NCBI GenBank assembly: GCA_018608045.1
Contig: JABBAI010000062.1
Span: 1 to 57,845 of the forward strand
Source: Octadecabacter sp.
GTDB taxonomy: Bacteria > Pseudomonadota > Alphaproteobacteria > Rhodobacterales > Rhodobacteraceae
Direction: 5' to 3'
DNA: 57,845 nucleotides
Under the pieces are notes generated by a model. That model was not told where the DNA came from and made no database searches. It saw only the letters and a list, made by a program, of their open reading frames with translations. Positions 1 to 9,330 of the stretch are shown here, piece after piece (position 1 is the first letter of the stretch; each line of letters opens with the position of its first letter). Made by a program: the position numbers and the translations under genes.

Positions 1-776
1 CGGGAGACGGAACCGTCGGTAAAGCCTTGGAAGTATTGGACCAAGTGGCATCATATGGCCGCCCGGTGCGATTTTCCGAACTCCTCGATGCGTCGCCTTT
101 TCCCAAAGCGACGCTTTACCGATTCGTTCAAACCTTGACCAATCAGGGCATGTTGTCGTTCGATCCGGACCGCGCAATGTATGCCCCTGGTGTGCGTTTG
201 GTGCGTCTGGCCCATGCTGCATGGCAGACCGCATCACTGGCCCCCATAGCTGCGGCACATATCGATCAGCTGAGCGTGGACGTTGGTGAAACCGTCCATC
301 TTGCCCAGCTTGATACAGCGCAAGTGATCTATGTCGACAAACGCAATGCGGCCGAACCGGTGCAGATGTACAGCCAGTCGGGCAAAGTCGGTCCCGCCTA
401 TTGCACAGGTGTGGGCAAGGTCATGCTTGCGTACCTGCAAGAACCCGCCTTGGCAGAGGTTCTTAATCAGCAAAGCTACCACCGCTTCACGGATACGACC
501 CACACAACGCCCGAAAGTCTGCGCGCCGAACTGTCTGACATTCGCGCAAATGGCTACGGGTTTGACCGTGAAGAACATGAACCGGGGATCATTTGCGTGG
601 CCTTGCCGATCCTGACCGAAACGAACCGCGTGCTTGGGGCCTTGTCGGTCACCAGCACGACGACCCGCACAAATCTCGCGGGGCTCGAAAGCCTCGCTCC
701 TCGCATTCGCGCGACGGCTCAGGCCATCTCGAAAGAAGCCGCAAGCTGGCACTTTCCGGTCAACGCCAACACTTAA
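1..776 (+). CDS. IclR-family transcriptional regulator (5' end outside window)
   Basis: The frame is open from the first bases of the window, and the residues before the internal TTG (GDGTVGKALEVLDQVA) read as a normal IclR N-terminus, so the gene begins upstream. The first ~60 residues form the winged helix (FSELLDASPFPKATLYRFVQ). The remainder is the effector-binding domain, with typical IclR text such as YCTGVGKVMLAYL and GYGFDREEHEPGIICVALPI. IclR proteins repress or activate catabolic operons in response to a small ligand, which cannot be read here. The stop is 18 bases before an ABC ATPase gene with a good ribosome site (AAAGGA) between them, so the two are probably co-transcribed and the regulator may control that import system. 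Confidence 0.93.
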   Translation, partial: GDGTVGKALEVLDQVASYGRPVRFSELLDASPFPKATLYRFVQTLTNQGMLSFDPDRAMYAPGVRLVRLAHAAWQTASLAPIAAAHIDQLSVDVGETVHLAQLDTAQVIYVDKRNAAEPVQMYSQSGKVGPAYCTGVGKVMLAYLQEPALAEVLNQQSYHRFTDTTHTTPESLRAELSDIRANGYGFDREEHEPGIICVALPILTETNRVLGALSVTSTTTRTNLAGLESLAPRIRATAQAISKEAASWHFPVNANT

Positions 777-794
777 ACTGAAAGGACCGACATC

Positions 795-1856
795 ATGTCC
801 GGTGTAACGCTTAATAAAGTCATCAAGAAATACGGCGATGTCCAAGTGATCCACGGCATTGACCTTGAGATTGAGGACGGTGAATTTTGCGTCTTCGTCG
901 GCCCATCAGGCTGCGGTAAATCCACATTACTGCGCATGGTTGCAGGTCTTGAGGAAACGACAGGTGGATCAATGTCCATCGGGGATCGTGATGTCACAAC
1001 CATGGACCCGTCTGAGCGGGGGGTGGCCATGGTTTTCCAGACCTACGCTTTGTACCCGCATATGACCGTGCGTGAAAACATGGGCTTTGGTTTGAAAATG
1101 AACCGCCACCCCAAGAAAGAGATCATTGAGAAAGTCGCCGAAGCCACGCGCATCCTCAAGCTCGAAGATTACCTCGAACGCAAACCTGCCGCCCTGTCCG
1201 GTGGTCAGCGTCAGCGCGTGTCGATTGGTCGTGCAATTGTGCGCGGGCCTGATGTGTTCTTGTTCGACGAACCGCTGTCCAACCTCGACGCTGAACTGCG
1301 GGTTGAAATGCGGGTCGAAATCGCGCGTCTGCACAAAGAAATCGGCGCGACGATGATCTATGTAACCCACGATCAGGTCGAGGCTATGACGCTGGCTGAT
1401 AAGATTGTTGTGCTACGGATGGGCGAAATCGAACAAGTCGGCGCGCCCATGGATCTGTACCGCGACCCCGACAATAAATTCGTGGCGGGCTTTATCGGGT
1501 CCCCCGCGATGAACTTTATGGATGGCGTTGTCGGGAACGGCGAAATCGAAATCGCCGCGCTCAAGGCGTCCGTGCCGATGAACATCGCCGCCGCCTATAA
1601 AGGCAAAGCCGTCAGCGTGGGGCTGCGCCCTGAACACCTGATGATTGATCCTGCGGGTGATGCCCTGCGCGTTGACCTCACCGAAAGCCTTGGGGGCGTC
1701 AGCTACGCCTACCTCATGTCGGAGAACGGCGAACGCATCGTGGTTGAAGAACGTGGCGATGACCGAGTGTCTGAGGGTCAGATGGTTGGGCTCACGTTTG
1801 AAGACCGCCGTTTCTACCTGTTCGACGCAGAGACCGAGGCCCGCATCCGCACGTAA
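795..1856 (+). CDS. ABC importer ATP-binding protein, MalK/UgpC type
   Basis: A 353-residue ATPase with Walker A GPSGCGKST (residues 34-42), Q-loop VFQTYALYPHMTV, signature LSGGQRQRVSIGRA, Walker B VFLFDEPLSNLD and the H-loop histidine in YVTHDQVEAM. A C-terminal TOBE-like regulatory domain of about 110 residues follows (VGLRPEHLMI). This length and domain order are those of ATPases energising sugar or polyol importers (CUT1: MalK, UgpC). No permease or binding protein lies downstream; they may precede the IclR gene outside the window. The substrate cannot be inferred. A strong hairpin terminator follows. Confidence 0.93.
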   Translation: MSGVTLNKVIKKYGDVQVIHGIDLEIEDGEFCVFVGPSGCGKSTLLRMVAGLEETTGGSMSIGDRDVTTMDPSERGVAMVFQTYALYPHMTVRENMGFGLKMNRHPKKEIIEKVAEATRILKLEDYLERKPAALSGGQRQRVSIGRAIVRGPDVFLFDEPLSNLDAELRVEMRVEIARLHKEIGATMIYVTHDQVEAMTLADKIVVLRMGEIEQVGAPMDLYRDPDNKFVAGFIGSPAMNFMDGVVGNGEIEIAALKASVPMNIAAAYKGKAVSVGLRPEHLMIDPAGDALRVDLTESLGGVSYAYLMSENGERIVVEERGDDRVSEGQMVGLTFEDRRFYLFDAETEARIRT

Positions 1857-1870
1857 CCGTCTACCAGTTC

Positions 1871-1913
1871 AAACGACAAAGGGCGGGTCATTGTGACCCG
1901 CCCTTTGTCGTTT
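1871..1913. terminator. Bidirectional intrinsic terminator, 20-bp perfect stem
   Basis: Bases 1871-1890 and 1894-1913 are perfect complements with a 3-base loop. The stem starts AAACGACAAAGGG on the + strand, so transcripts from either side end with a U-containing arm. It separates the converging ABC ATPase gene and soeC. Confidence 0.85.
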
Positions 1914-1926
1914 CAATTCGGTTGGT

Positions 1927-2799
1927 TCAGCGCTTGCCGTAATACAAGCCGACAACGTGTTCTGCTTCTGCAAAGAACAACCACCGCGCTGCGAACACGC
2001 CGACAAGGTGGCTCAGCACGGCGAAGGCGGCCAAGACGTGACTGTGGCTCATCATCAGCAAGACCAGCGGCAAACCGACCATCAACACAATCGCCAGAAT
2101 GCGCAGCTTGGCCGCATGTTTGCGCCCGATCACATGGACAAATTCCTTTAACAGGTAATTCGTGCCCGTGTGGGGTGGTTCAAACGCGCGCACGTCGCCA
2201 CGTGCCCCAAGACCCGTCGCAGTCGCCAACGTCGTGCCTGAATTTTTCAGTGCTTTGTCACCCAGAACCCAATGGGCAATCTGCGCGATACCCGCAATCG
2301 CCAGAAGCGGTATTGCAATCGCGACCTCACCCGACAGCAACGCGCCGCCCGCGATACAAATGGTCAGGAACATGATCGGCGTCGTGACATTGTGCCAGCG
2401 TGGTACCGTTTTGATCTGGGTGTAGATCATGGATGTGGTGAACACGGTTCCGATCGACAAGATCGCGCCGATGATCCCGATGGGTGTCCAAATCTGGCCC
2501 ATAAAGATCGCGCCAATCGCATAGATGCCCATGACCAAAAGCGCTGCGACCGCGCAAATGCCTTCGCGCGACAGCCAGCTTGACCGCCATTGTTTGAATG
2601 CCTTCAGCGCGCGTTCGGGATGCCCCAAATGGAACGTGGACGCGATAAGGCCGCCAACGGCCAAAAGATAGGCGATGGTAAAGAACACGAACGACACAAA
2701 CCCAGTCGCGCTGGGCATGCCAAATCCAAGAAACGCCAGCAATCCAAAGCCGAGGCCAGAGAGTGTCGAGAATAAAATAACGGACGGTGCAGGATGCAT
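1927..2799 (-). CDS. soeC: Sulfite dehydrogenase membrane anchor SoeC (DmsC family)
   Basis: A 290-residue protein with about eight hydrophobic helices starting at residue 5, matching the DmsC/NrfD-like quinone-reactive anchor of DMSO-reductase-type complexes. Its ATG overlaps the soeB stop (TAATG), so the two are translationally coupled. In the SoeABC sulfite-oxidising enzyme this subunit holds the cytoplasmic Mo and Fe-S subunits on the inner membrane and passes electrons to the quinone pool. The sulfite substrate is inferred from the xsc operon; the anchor sequence alone would also fit DMSO or tetrathionate reductases. Confidence 0.88.
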   Translation of the reverse strand: MHPAPSVILFSTLSGLGFGLLAFLGFGMPSATGFVSFVFFTIAYLLAVGGLIASTFHLGHPERALKAFKQWRSSWLSREGICAVAALLVMGIYAIGAIFMGQIWTPIGIIGAILSIGTVFTTSMIYTQIKTVPRWHNVTTPIMFLTICIAGGALLSGEVAIAIPLLAIAGIAQIAHWVLGDKALKNSGTTLATATGLGARGDVRAFEPPHTGTNYLLKEFVHVIGRKHAAKLRILAIVLMVGLPLVLLMMSHSHVLAAFAVLSHLVGVFAARWLFFAEAEHVVGLYYGKR

Positions 2800-3581
2800 T
2801 AGGATTTCCCCCCGTTTTTCGAAGCACCTGGCATGGCGTCCAAAGCCTTATCAAGCCAGCCGAGGAAACCCGTGGTCTCCGTCGCGATGGGTTCAAGGAA
2901 CGGCGCAAGGATATCGACGTCTTCACTGCGATCACGGTCCTTGGGACGGGGCGGCAGGTATTTGTTCACAGGCTTGGTGCCCATTTCAGGCATCAAATCC
3001 ATCCCGCCTCGTTCGCGAGTCAGGACGGACACGTTGCTATCGGGATCGGCGAAATCGCCAAAGTGGCGCGCATTGCTGGGGCAGGTGCGCACACAGGCGG
3101 GTTCGCGGTCCCGTTCTGGCAGGTTTTCGTTATAGATACGGTCCACGCACAGCGTGCACTTCTTCATGACCTTTTCTTCGGCGTCCATTTCGCGCGCGCC
3201 GTACGGGCAGGCCCATGCGCACAATCCGCACCCGATACAGTCTTGTTCGTTAACCAGCACGATCCCGTCCTCGACCCGCTTATAGCTGGCACCTGTCGGG
3301 CAAACAGTCACGCAGGGCGCGTCTTCGCAATGCAGGCAGGACTTTGGGAAATGGACCAATTGCGCGGGCGCGTCTTTGGGCTGAATTTCGTAACTGTGCA
3401 CACGGTTCAGAAAGGTGCCCGACGGGTTGGCCCCGTATGGGTCCTGATCAGACAGCGGCGCGCCGTAGTTTTCAGTGTTCCACCCCTTGCACGAAATCAC
3501 GCAAGCATGACAGCCCACGCACGTATCCAGATCGATCACGAGGCCGAGCTTTTTGGCCGTAGAAGTCGGGAGAGTTGTCAT
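2799..3581 (-). CDS. soeB: Sulfite dehydrogenase iron-sulfur subunit SoeB
   Basis: A 260-residue DmsB-type ferredoxin with four [4Fe-4S] cysteine groups: CVGCHACVISC, CLHCEDAPCVTVC, CIGCGLCAWAC and the split group CTLC...CVRTC. No signal peptide, so it is cytoplasmic and bridges SoeA and SoeC. I start it at 3581 (MTTLPTSTAKK), because this ATG overlaps the stop of the preceding small ORF and the residues further upstream are not ferredoxin-like. The sulfite role is inferred from the downstream-of-xsc context. Confidence 0.92.
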   Translation of the reverse strand: MTTLPTSTAKKLGLVIDLDTCVGCHACVISCKGWNTENYGAPLSDQDPYGANPSGTFLNRVHSYEIQPKDAPAQLVHFPKSCLHCEDAPCVTVCPTGASYKRVEDGIVLVNEQDCIGCGLCAWACPYGAREMDAEEKVMKKCTLCVDRIYNENLPERDREPACVRTCPSNARHFGDFADPDSNVSVLTRERGGMDLMPEMGTKPVNKYLPPRPKDRDRSEDVDILAPFLEPIATETTGFLGWLDKALDAMPGASKNGGKS

Positions 3582-3718
3582 GTGATTGCCCCTGTTTGGG
3601 TGGATAGGATTTGAACGACGGGTTCTTCTTTGCTGGCGTCCCATGTGGCGACCATCCAGATGAAACTGCCGATCATCAACGCAAGCGCTGCAAAGATCAG
3701 GATTAGGGTATTTTTCAT
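3578..3718 (-). CDS. Small single-helix membrane protein between soeA and soeB (46 aa)
   Basis: An ORF too short for most gene callers. Its ATG (3718-3716) overlaps the soeA stop as ATGA, and its own TGA (3580-3578) overlaps the soeB ATG in the same way. It thus fills the only gap between two subunit genes with exact coupling on both sides. The product has a two-residue N-terminus after Met, a hydrophobic helix at about residues 4-25 (LILIFAALALMIGSFIW) and a short polar tail ending QTGAIT. I do not recognise it. Position and coupling suggest an accessory or assembly subunit of the sulfite dehydrogenase. Expression is not shown. Confidence 0.7.
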   Translation of the reverse strand: MKNTLILIFAALALMIGSFIWMVATWDASKEEPVVQILSTQTGAIT

Positions 3719-6546
3719 TTCCCTAACTTCCATGCTTGCGACTTTGGCCCTGTGCCGATGGGTGATTTTTGCGCGGGCGTTACGGGCTGGGATTCTTTGG
3801 GCGCCGTCGTCTTTTCGATTTTCACGCGCAAATCAAACCAGGCGGCTTGGCCTGTGACGGGATCAGAATTCGACCACCGCATCCCGTCGGCCTGTTCGGG
3901 CAGCAGTTCGTGGATCAGGTGGTTGAGCAGGAACCCTTCGGTCGCCTCAGGCGCGTCCTCTTCGAGCGCCCATGCCCCTTTGCGTTTGCCAATCGCGTTC
4001 CACGTCCAGATCGTGTTTTCGTTCAACGCGGCCATGTGGGCGACGGGCACAGTGATGACGCCGCTTGGCGATGTGACCTTGGCCCAATCACCGTCTTTGA
4101 ATTTGTTTTCTTTCCAAATCTTGGTCGGCACATACAGCGGGTTCACGCCATGGATCTGGCGCAGCCACGCGTTCTGTGTGCCCCAGCTGTGATACATCGC
4201 CATAGGCCGCTGCGTCAGCGCGTGAACAGGGAATTCGTTTGTGTCGATCAGGTTGTCAGACAGCGGCGCGTACCAGATCGGCAGCGGGTCCATCGTGTCT
4301 TTGATCTGTTGGCGCAGATGATCCGGCGGCTGCACACGGCCATGCCCTTCGGCGGCGAGTTGCATACGGCGCAGCGGTTCGACGTAGGGCGTAAAGATGT
4401 ACGGCTGCACGCTATCAAAGAAGCCCATTTTTACGGCCCAATTCTGATAGGCCATGTTGAAAGGCTTGTAATAGGACGCCTCGGTCGGGACTTCAGAATG
4501 CCAGAAGCCACCGTTCTTTATGTAGGCGTCAAGCTGGCCTTGGTTCGGATCACCGCGCCCGTCTTGCAGCCCGTCCTCACCCATGCGCCAACCCGCTAAG
4601 GGGCCAACACCGGGGCGGCGGATGTGGTTGGTGATGTAGTCGGCATAGTCTTCGTACTTTTGCGATCCGTCGTCGTTCACGAAACCGGACAAGTTCAACC
4701 GCGCACCCAGTTCGCACAGCACAGATTGGAACCCGCGCACATCGCGGTCGGGTTCGATCACGGGCCAGCGGATTGCGTCGGCCACGGCGTCCGCTTCGCA
4801 GATCGGGCGATCGAGGAGGCTGATACAATCGTGGCGCTCAAGATATGTCGTGTCGGGCAGGATCAAATCGGCAAAGGCCACCATTTCCGATGAATAGGCA
4901 TCTGAATAGATGATGCGTGGGATGACATATTCGCCCGTTTCTGCGTCCTTGTCGGTCAACATCTCCATCACGCCGGTGGAATTCATGGACGAATTCCACG
5001 ACATATTCGCCATATACATGAACAGCGTGTCGATCTTGTAGGGGTCGCCCGCATGCGCGTTGGAAATCACCATGTGCATCATGCCGTGCGCCGACAGTGG
5101 GTTTTCCCATGTAAACGCCTTGTCGATGCGGATCGCGCTGCCGTCTTCTTTCAACAGCAAATCATCGGGTCCGTGGGGATACCCAAGGTGCGGGCCGTTG
5201 AGCGCCGCACCGGGCGTAACTTTGCCGTGGGGCTTGGGATGGGCTGTCGCGGGCTTGGGGTAGGGCGGTTTGAACCGCATACCACCGGGTGTTTCCACGG
5301 CACCAAGGATGATCTGCAAGGTGTGCAATGCGCGGCACGTCTGGAACCCGTTGGAATGCGCCGAAATCCCGCGCATCGAATGCATGGATACGGGGCGACC
5401 GATCATTTTATCATGCTTTTTGCCACGGAAATCTGTCCATGGGCGGTCCAGTTCAATCGCTTCTTCAAACGCGACGTGCGCCATATCGGCGGCCAACTGT
5501 TTGATACGATCCGCCGAAATGCCAGTCGCATCTTCGACCTTTTCAGGCGCGTATTGTGGATCAAGGAAACGATCTGCCATCAAATGGAACACAGGGCGGT
5601 GCGTGACACCCGCGTGGCGGTGCGTCGTGCCTAAATCAGGTTCAACGCCGATGCCGTTCCATGGGGCCAATTCACCTGTGCGCTTATCGATGACCAATGG
5701 TTCGCCGTTCTCATCGCGCATCAACAAACCGTTTTGATCCGACTTGGGGTCTTCGTTCACGATGCAAGACGCATTGGTGAACCGCGCGAGGTAATCAAGG
5801 TCCAGCTTACCCGCCTTAAACAATTCATGAATGATCGCCATAATCATCAAGCCATCGGTGCCCGGTGTGATGCCGAACCAATCATCGGCCACGGCGTTAT
5901 ATCCAGTGCGGATCGGGTTCACGCCAACAACGCGCGCACCGCGGGCTTTGATTTTGCCGATGCCCATCTTGATCGGGTTGCTGTCGTGGTCTTCAGCGAC
6001 GCCGAACAGCACGAACATCTTTGTGTGGTCCCAATCGGGCTGACCAAATTCCCAGAACGCGCCGCCCATCGTGTAGATGCCAGCCGCGGCCATGTTCACC
6101 GAACAAAACCCACCGTGCGCGGCGTAGTTTGGCGTGCCGAACCCTTGGGCCCAAAGCGACGTGAACGATTGCGACTGATCGCGGCCTGTGAAGAACGCCA
6201 GTTTGGACGGGTCTTCTTCGCGAATAGGGGCAAGCCACTCGGTCGCAATGCTCAGCGCTTCTTCCCATGAGATTTCTTCAAACTCACCCGATCCGCGCGG
6301 TCCGACGCGCTTCATCGGCGCTTTCAGGCGGGATGGCGCGTTGACCTGCATGATGCCCGCAGACCCCTTGGCGCACAAAACACCTTGGTTGACGGGGTGG
6401 TCTTTGTTGCCCTCGATATAGGCGACCTTACCGTCTTTCATATGCACGTCGATGCCGCAGCGACACGCACACATGTAACAAGTCGTCTTGCGGATTTCGT
6501 CGGATACCTTGGGGGACAGGTCCAGATCTGGTTGGTCTTTGGGCAT
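3715..6546 (-). CDS. soeA: Sulfite dehydrogenase molybdopterin subunit SoeA
   Basis: A 943-residue member of the DMSO-reductase superfamily. The N-terminal [4Fe-4S] ligands are C23, C26, C30 and C58 (CYMCACRC ... GVLCAKG). Molybdopterin-guanine-dinucleotide-binding regions follow, with a C-terminal domain near HALTQRPMAMYHSWGTQNAW. There is no twin-arginine signal, so the enzyme should work in the cytoplasm, as known for SoeABC of Allochromatium and Ruegeria. Sulfite is released by Xsc, encoded at the head of the same strand-block, and SoeA would oxidise it to sulfate. The 12-base gap from the exporter gene indicates one operon. Other DMSO-reductase-type substrates cannot be excluded from sequence alone. 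Confidence 0.9.
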   Translation of the reverse strand: MPKDQPDLDLSPKVSDEIRKTTCYMCACRCGIDVHMKDGKVAYIEGNKDHPVNQGVLCAKGSAGIMQVNAPSRLKAPMKRVGPRGSGEFEEISWEEALSIATEWLAPIREEDPSKLAFFTGRDQSQSFTSLWAQGFGTPNYAAHGGFCSVNMAAAGIYTMGGAFWEFGQPDWDHTKMFVLFGVAEDHDSNPIKMGIGKIKARGARVVGVNPIRTGYNAVADDWFGITPGTDGLMIMAIIHELFKAGKLDLDYLARFTNASCIVNEDPKSDQNGLLMRDENGEPLVIDKRTGELAPWNGIGVEPDLGTTHRHAGVTHRPVFHLMADRFLDPQYAPEKVEDATGISADRIKQLAADMAHVAFEEAIELDRPWTDFRGKKHDKMIGRPVSMHSMRGISAHSNGFQTCRALHTLQIILGAVETPGGMRFKPPYPKPATAHPKPHGKVTPGAALNGPHLGYPHGPDDLLLKEDGSAIRIDKAFTWENPLSAHGMMHMVISNAHAGDPYKIDTLFMYMANMSWNSSMNSTGVMEMLTDKDAETGEYVIPRIIYSDAYSSEMVAFADLILPDTTYLERHDCISLLDRPICEADAVADAIRWPVIEPDRDVRGFQSVLCELGARLNLSGFVNDDGSQKYEDYADYITNHIRRPGVGPLAGWRMGEDGLQDGRGDPNQGQLDAYIKNGGFWHSEVPTEASYYKPFNMAYQNWAVKMGFFDSVQPYIFTPYVEPLRRMQLAAEGHGRVQPPDHLRQQIKDTMDPLPIWYAPLSDNLIDTNEFPVHALTQRPMAMYHSWGTQNAWLRQIHGVNPLYVPTKIWKENKFKDGDWAKVTSPSGVITVPVAHMAALNENTIWTWNAIGKRKGAWALEEDAPEATEGFLLNHLIHELLPEQADGMRWSNSDPVTGQAAWFDLRVKIEKTTAPKESQPVTPAQKSPIGTGPKSQAWKLGK

Positions 6547-6558
6547 GTGGGTGTCCTC

Positions 6559-7323
6559 TTAGGTGAATTGTGTGCGGATCAAACCAAGCGAGGCAAGGCC
6601 GATCAAAAGGATAAGACAGAACGGGCGATAATAGGGCGCAAGCCGTTCGGTGAAAAATTGCTGCCCGATGATAACACCGATCATGGTTGGAACGGCGAAT
6701 ATGAGGCCACGTATGACGCTGGTGACATCCATGATGCCCGAGAAGATCAAAATGAGCAGCGAAATGACGGATGTCAGGAACAGATAAAGCACCAGCGATG
6801 CGCGCATGACGTTTGCGGGCGATTGTGCGGCCAGCACATAAATGGCGACAACCATACCGCCCACAGAGGCAAGGCCCGATGCGATGCCCGCGACGATCCC
6901 CGTGCCGTATAGCCCGGATTTGGTCGCCAGAAACGGCATGCGGATTTTGGCCAGCAGAGTGGCCGCAAGGATAACAATAATTGAGAGAGCGACTGTTTTC
7001 GATGCCGCTACGGGGAGGCTCGCCGTGAGGAAGATACCGATGGGCCAACCGATCATTGATCCACCCGCCAGCCCGTAGGTCATGGTTTTGTCCGCACCAG
7101 CCCAGCCGTTTTTCAACATCAGGATTGATGCCGACATCTCAAGAAACCAGAGCATCGGGATAAGCGAAATGGGCGGAAGGATCACAACGGCAGTCGCCAT
7201 GACCATGGCCGACAGGGCAAACCCTGAAAACCCGCGCACGATCCCTGCCAACATCGCAAGGCCAGCGATGATCAGGAATTCGTTTTGCGTCAGGTCAGCG
7301 GCCGTCAGGACCCAATCCATCAC
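6559..7323 (-). CDS. TauE/SafE-family sulfur-anion exporter
   Basis: A 254-residue integral membrane protein of the TSUP (TauE/SafE/YfcA) family, with about seven or eight hydrophobic segments and family features GIVRGFSGFALSAMVMA at residues 28-44 and a second repeat starting near GIVAGIASGLASVGG. Its start overlaps the ackA stop (7320-7323). In taurine-degrading bacteria carriers of this type are proposed to export sulfite, sulfate or sulfoacetate; here it sits between the sulfite-producing and sulfite-oxidising genes, which fits relief of sulfite stress. Confidence 0.88.
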   Translation of the reverse strand: MMDWVLTAADLTQNEFLIIAGLAMLAGIVRGFSGFALSAMVMATAVVILPPISLIPMLWFLEMSASILMLKNGWAGADKTMTYGLAGGSMIGWPIGIFLTASLPVAASKTVALSIIVILAATLLAKIRMPFLATKSGLYGTGIVAGIASGLASVGGMVVAIYVLAAQSPANVMRASLVLYLFLTSVISLLILIFSGIMDVTSVIRGLIFAVPTMIGVIIGQQFFTERLAPYYRPFCLILLIGLASLGLIRTQFT

Positions 7324-8381
7324 ACGGCCCCCAACGTCACAGCGTCTAACGCGATCTGGCGTTCTTCGACGGCCTTCACAACATGCACAGGCACGTCGCC
7401 AAGAAATTTCAGATGGCTCATGATCTGGTCACGGATCGGCGCGGAATTCTGTCCGATACCACCCGTAAACGCGACTGCGTCAACACCGCCCATCGCCACG
7501 ATTGCGGACCCCGCATGACGCGCGGCCCAGTAGCAGAAATGATCCACAGCAAATTTGGCCTTTGGTGTATCGGCAGCCAGCAGCAGGCGCATATCATTTG
7601 CCCCGCCAAGACCCTTCAGGCCTGAATCCTTGTTCAAGCGCCGCGATGCTTCGGCCGCACCGTGGATGTCTGCCATGCGCAACACGGCCATGCCATCAAT
7701 CGCGCCGGACCGCGTGCCCATCGTCAAACCATCCAGCGGGGAATATCCCATTGATGTCGCCACCGATTGCCCCTTATGGATCGCGCACAAAGACGCGCCA
7801 GACCCAAGGTGGAAGGCCAACAGGCGATCGGGAAGCTTGTCTTCAAACTGGGTCACGATCCACGCATAGGACAACCCGTGAAACCCGTAACGGCGAATGC
7901 CCATGGCGCGGTCACTGTCGGGGATCGCGTAGGCCGTCGCCACGTCCGGATTGGTCGCATGAAACGCGGTTCCGAAGGATGCAAACTGCGCCATATCGGG
8001 CGCGAGGGCTGCAATCGCGCGGATACCAGCCAAGTTGTTGGGGTTATGCAAGGGCGCCAGCGGGGTCGCGGCCTCAATCCCGGCGATGACATCATCGGTG
8101 ATGCGACACGGCTGCACCAACGACGTACCACCATGAACAACGCGGTGCGCCACAGCTGTCAGTTGATCGGTGGTGATGCCCTGCGCTGCAAAACTTTGCA
8201 AAATCGCGTTCAGCGCTGCACCGTGATCCGGCGCGGCGATATCTTTGTCGTCTGTGCCAAGGTCGATGTGTGCCAATGGCCCGCCAATACCGCTGACTTG
8301 GCCAGCCATAACTTCCGTCAGATCAGCGCGAAACAGCGCCACCTTGATAGAGCTAGACCCTGCATTGACGACAAGGATCAT
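7320..8381 (-). CDS. ackA: Acetate kinase
   Basis: A 353-residue ASKHA kinase with phosphate-binding motifs ILVVNAGSSSIKVALF (N-terminus), AHRVVHGG, AFHLGSGASLCAI, TRSGAIDGM and AFTGGIGQN. It is about 45 residues shorter than the E. coli enzyme, but the motifs are in order. It interconverts acetyl phosphate + ADP and acetate + ATP. In this operon it would drain acetyl phosphate formed by Xsc and gain ATP. It overlaps pta by 4 bases upstream and tauE by 4 bases downstream. Confidence 0.92.
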   Translation of the reverse strand: MILVVNAGSSSIKVALFRADLTEVMAGQVSGIGGPLAHIDLGTDDKDIAAPDHGAALNAILQSFAAQGITTDQLTAVAHRVVHGGTSLVQPCRITDDVIAGIEAATPLAPLHNPNNLAGIRAIAALAPDMAQFASFGTAFHATNPDVATAYAIPDSDRAMGIRRYGFHGLSYAWIVTQFEDKLPDRLLAFHLGSGASLCAIHKGQSVATSMGYSPLDGLTMGTRSGAIDGMAVLRMADIHGAAEASRRLNKDSGLKGLGGANDMRLLLAADTPKAKFAVDHFCYWAARHAGSAIVAMGGVDAVAFTGGIGQNSAPIRDQIMSHLKFLGDVPVHVVKAVEERQIALDAVTLGAV

Positions 8382-9304
8382 GCAGACGCCGCCACGATTG
8401 CGCCCAGCGCGATTGAGGACAATCGTGCCGCCGAAGGGTCAGCCCGCGACGTCAACAGGATCGGCACGTTGGCCCCCATCACGATGCCACCCGCGCATCC
8501 CCCCGTCAGGTAGACGAAGGCTTTGAACAACGCATTGCCCGACACAATGTCTGGCACGATGATTGCATCGGCTTGGCCTGCTACGGGGTCATCTGTCAGC
8601 TTTTTGGCGGCCACCGCTTTGGGCGACATGATCAGATCAAACGCCAGCGGTCCGGAAAAATCCGCGCCCTCAACATTTGCAATCGCCCAGTCGCGCAATG
8701 CGCGACCTTCCATGGACGATGGCACGCCCTCAATGGCCGATTCAGTGGCCGACAGGAACGCCACCTTAGGGCGCGGGTTGCCAATTTTGTGCAGCAGATC
8801 GACGACTTCTTGTGTAGCGTCTTTGCGGGTATCCAAGTTCGGGTTCACGTTTACCGCGGCATCCGAAATGGTGATTGATTTCGTGCCATCAGGCGTTGTG
8901 ATGTGGAAAATATGCACGAACCGTTTGCCGGTGCGCAGACCTGCATCACGCGACACGGCAGCGCGCATAAACGCGTCCGTGTGCAACTGGCCTTTCATCA
9001 AAACATCCGCGCGGCCTTCACCACAGGCCAATGCGGCGGCGGCACCTGCTTCGGCTTCACCAACGGTGTCGATGATTTCAAATCCGGAAATATCCCAGCC
9101 CAGCTTGTCGGCCTCGGCCTCAATGTCGGCGCGCTCACCTGTGAACAGGGGCACCATCATATTGGCCTGTGTCGCCTCAAACGCGGCCAGCATGGGCAAT
9201 GGGGCACCTGCACGGGCAATCGCCACGCGCGGGGAAGGGGCATCTTGCGCGAGCTTGATAATATGGGCGGGTGGGATCGCCACAGCGTCAGACAGAAAGC
9301 TCAT
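8378..9304 (-). CDS. pta: Phosphate acetyltransferase
   Basis: A 308-residue stand-alone PTA/PTB-domain enzyme, much shorter than multidomain E. coli Pta. Landmarks include AGAAAALACGEGRADVLMKG, the segment around FHITTPDGTKSITISDAAVN and the C-terminal LTGGCAGGIVMGANVPILLTS. It transfers the acetyl group of Xsc-derived acetyl phosphate to CoA, giving acetyl-CoA for central metabolism. The start has ribosome site AAGGGGAT upstream. It is separated from xsc by a strong hairpin (9331-9361). Confidence 0.92.
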   Translation of the reverse strand: MSFLSDAVAIPPAHIIKLAQDAPSPRVAIARAGAPLPMLAAFEATQANMMVPLFTGERADIEAEADKLGWDISGFEIIDTVGEAEAGAAAALACGEGRADVLMKGQLHTDAFMRAAVSRDAGLRTGKRFVHIFHITTPDGTKSITISDAAVNVNPNLDTRKDATQEVVDLLHKIGNPRPKVAFLSATESAIEGVPSSMEGRALRDWAIANVEGADFSGPLAFDLIMSPKAVAAKKLTDDPVAGQADAIIVPDIVSGNALFKAFVYLTGGCAGGIVMGANVPILLTSRADPSAARLSSIALGAIVAASA

Positions 9305-9330
9305 TACAATATCCCCTTAGAAAAAAGTTT

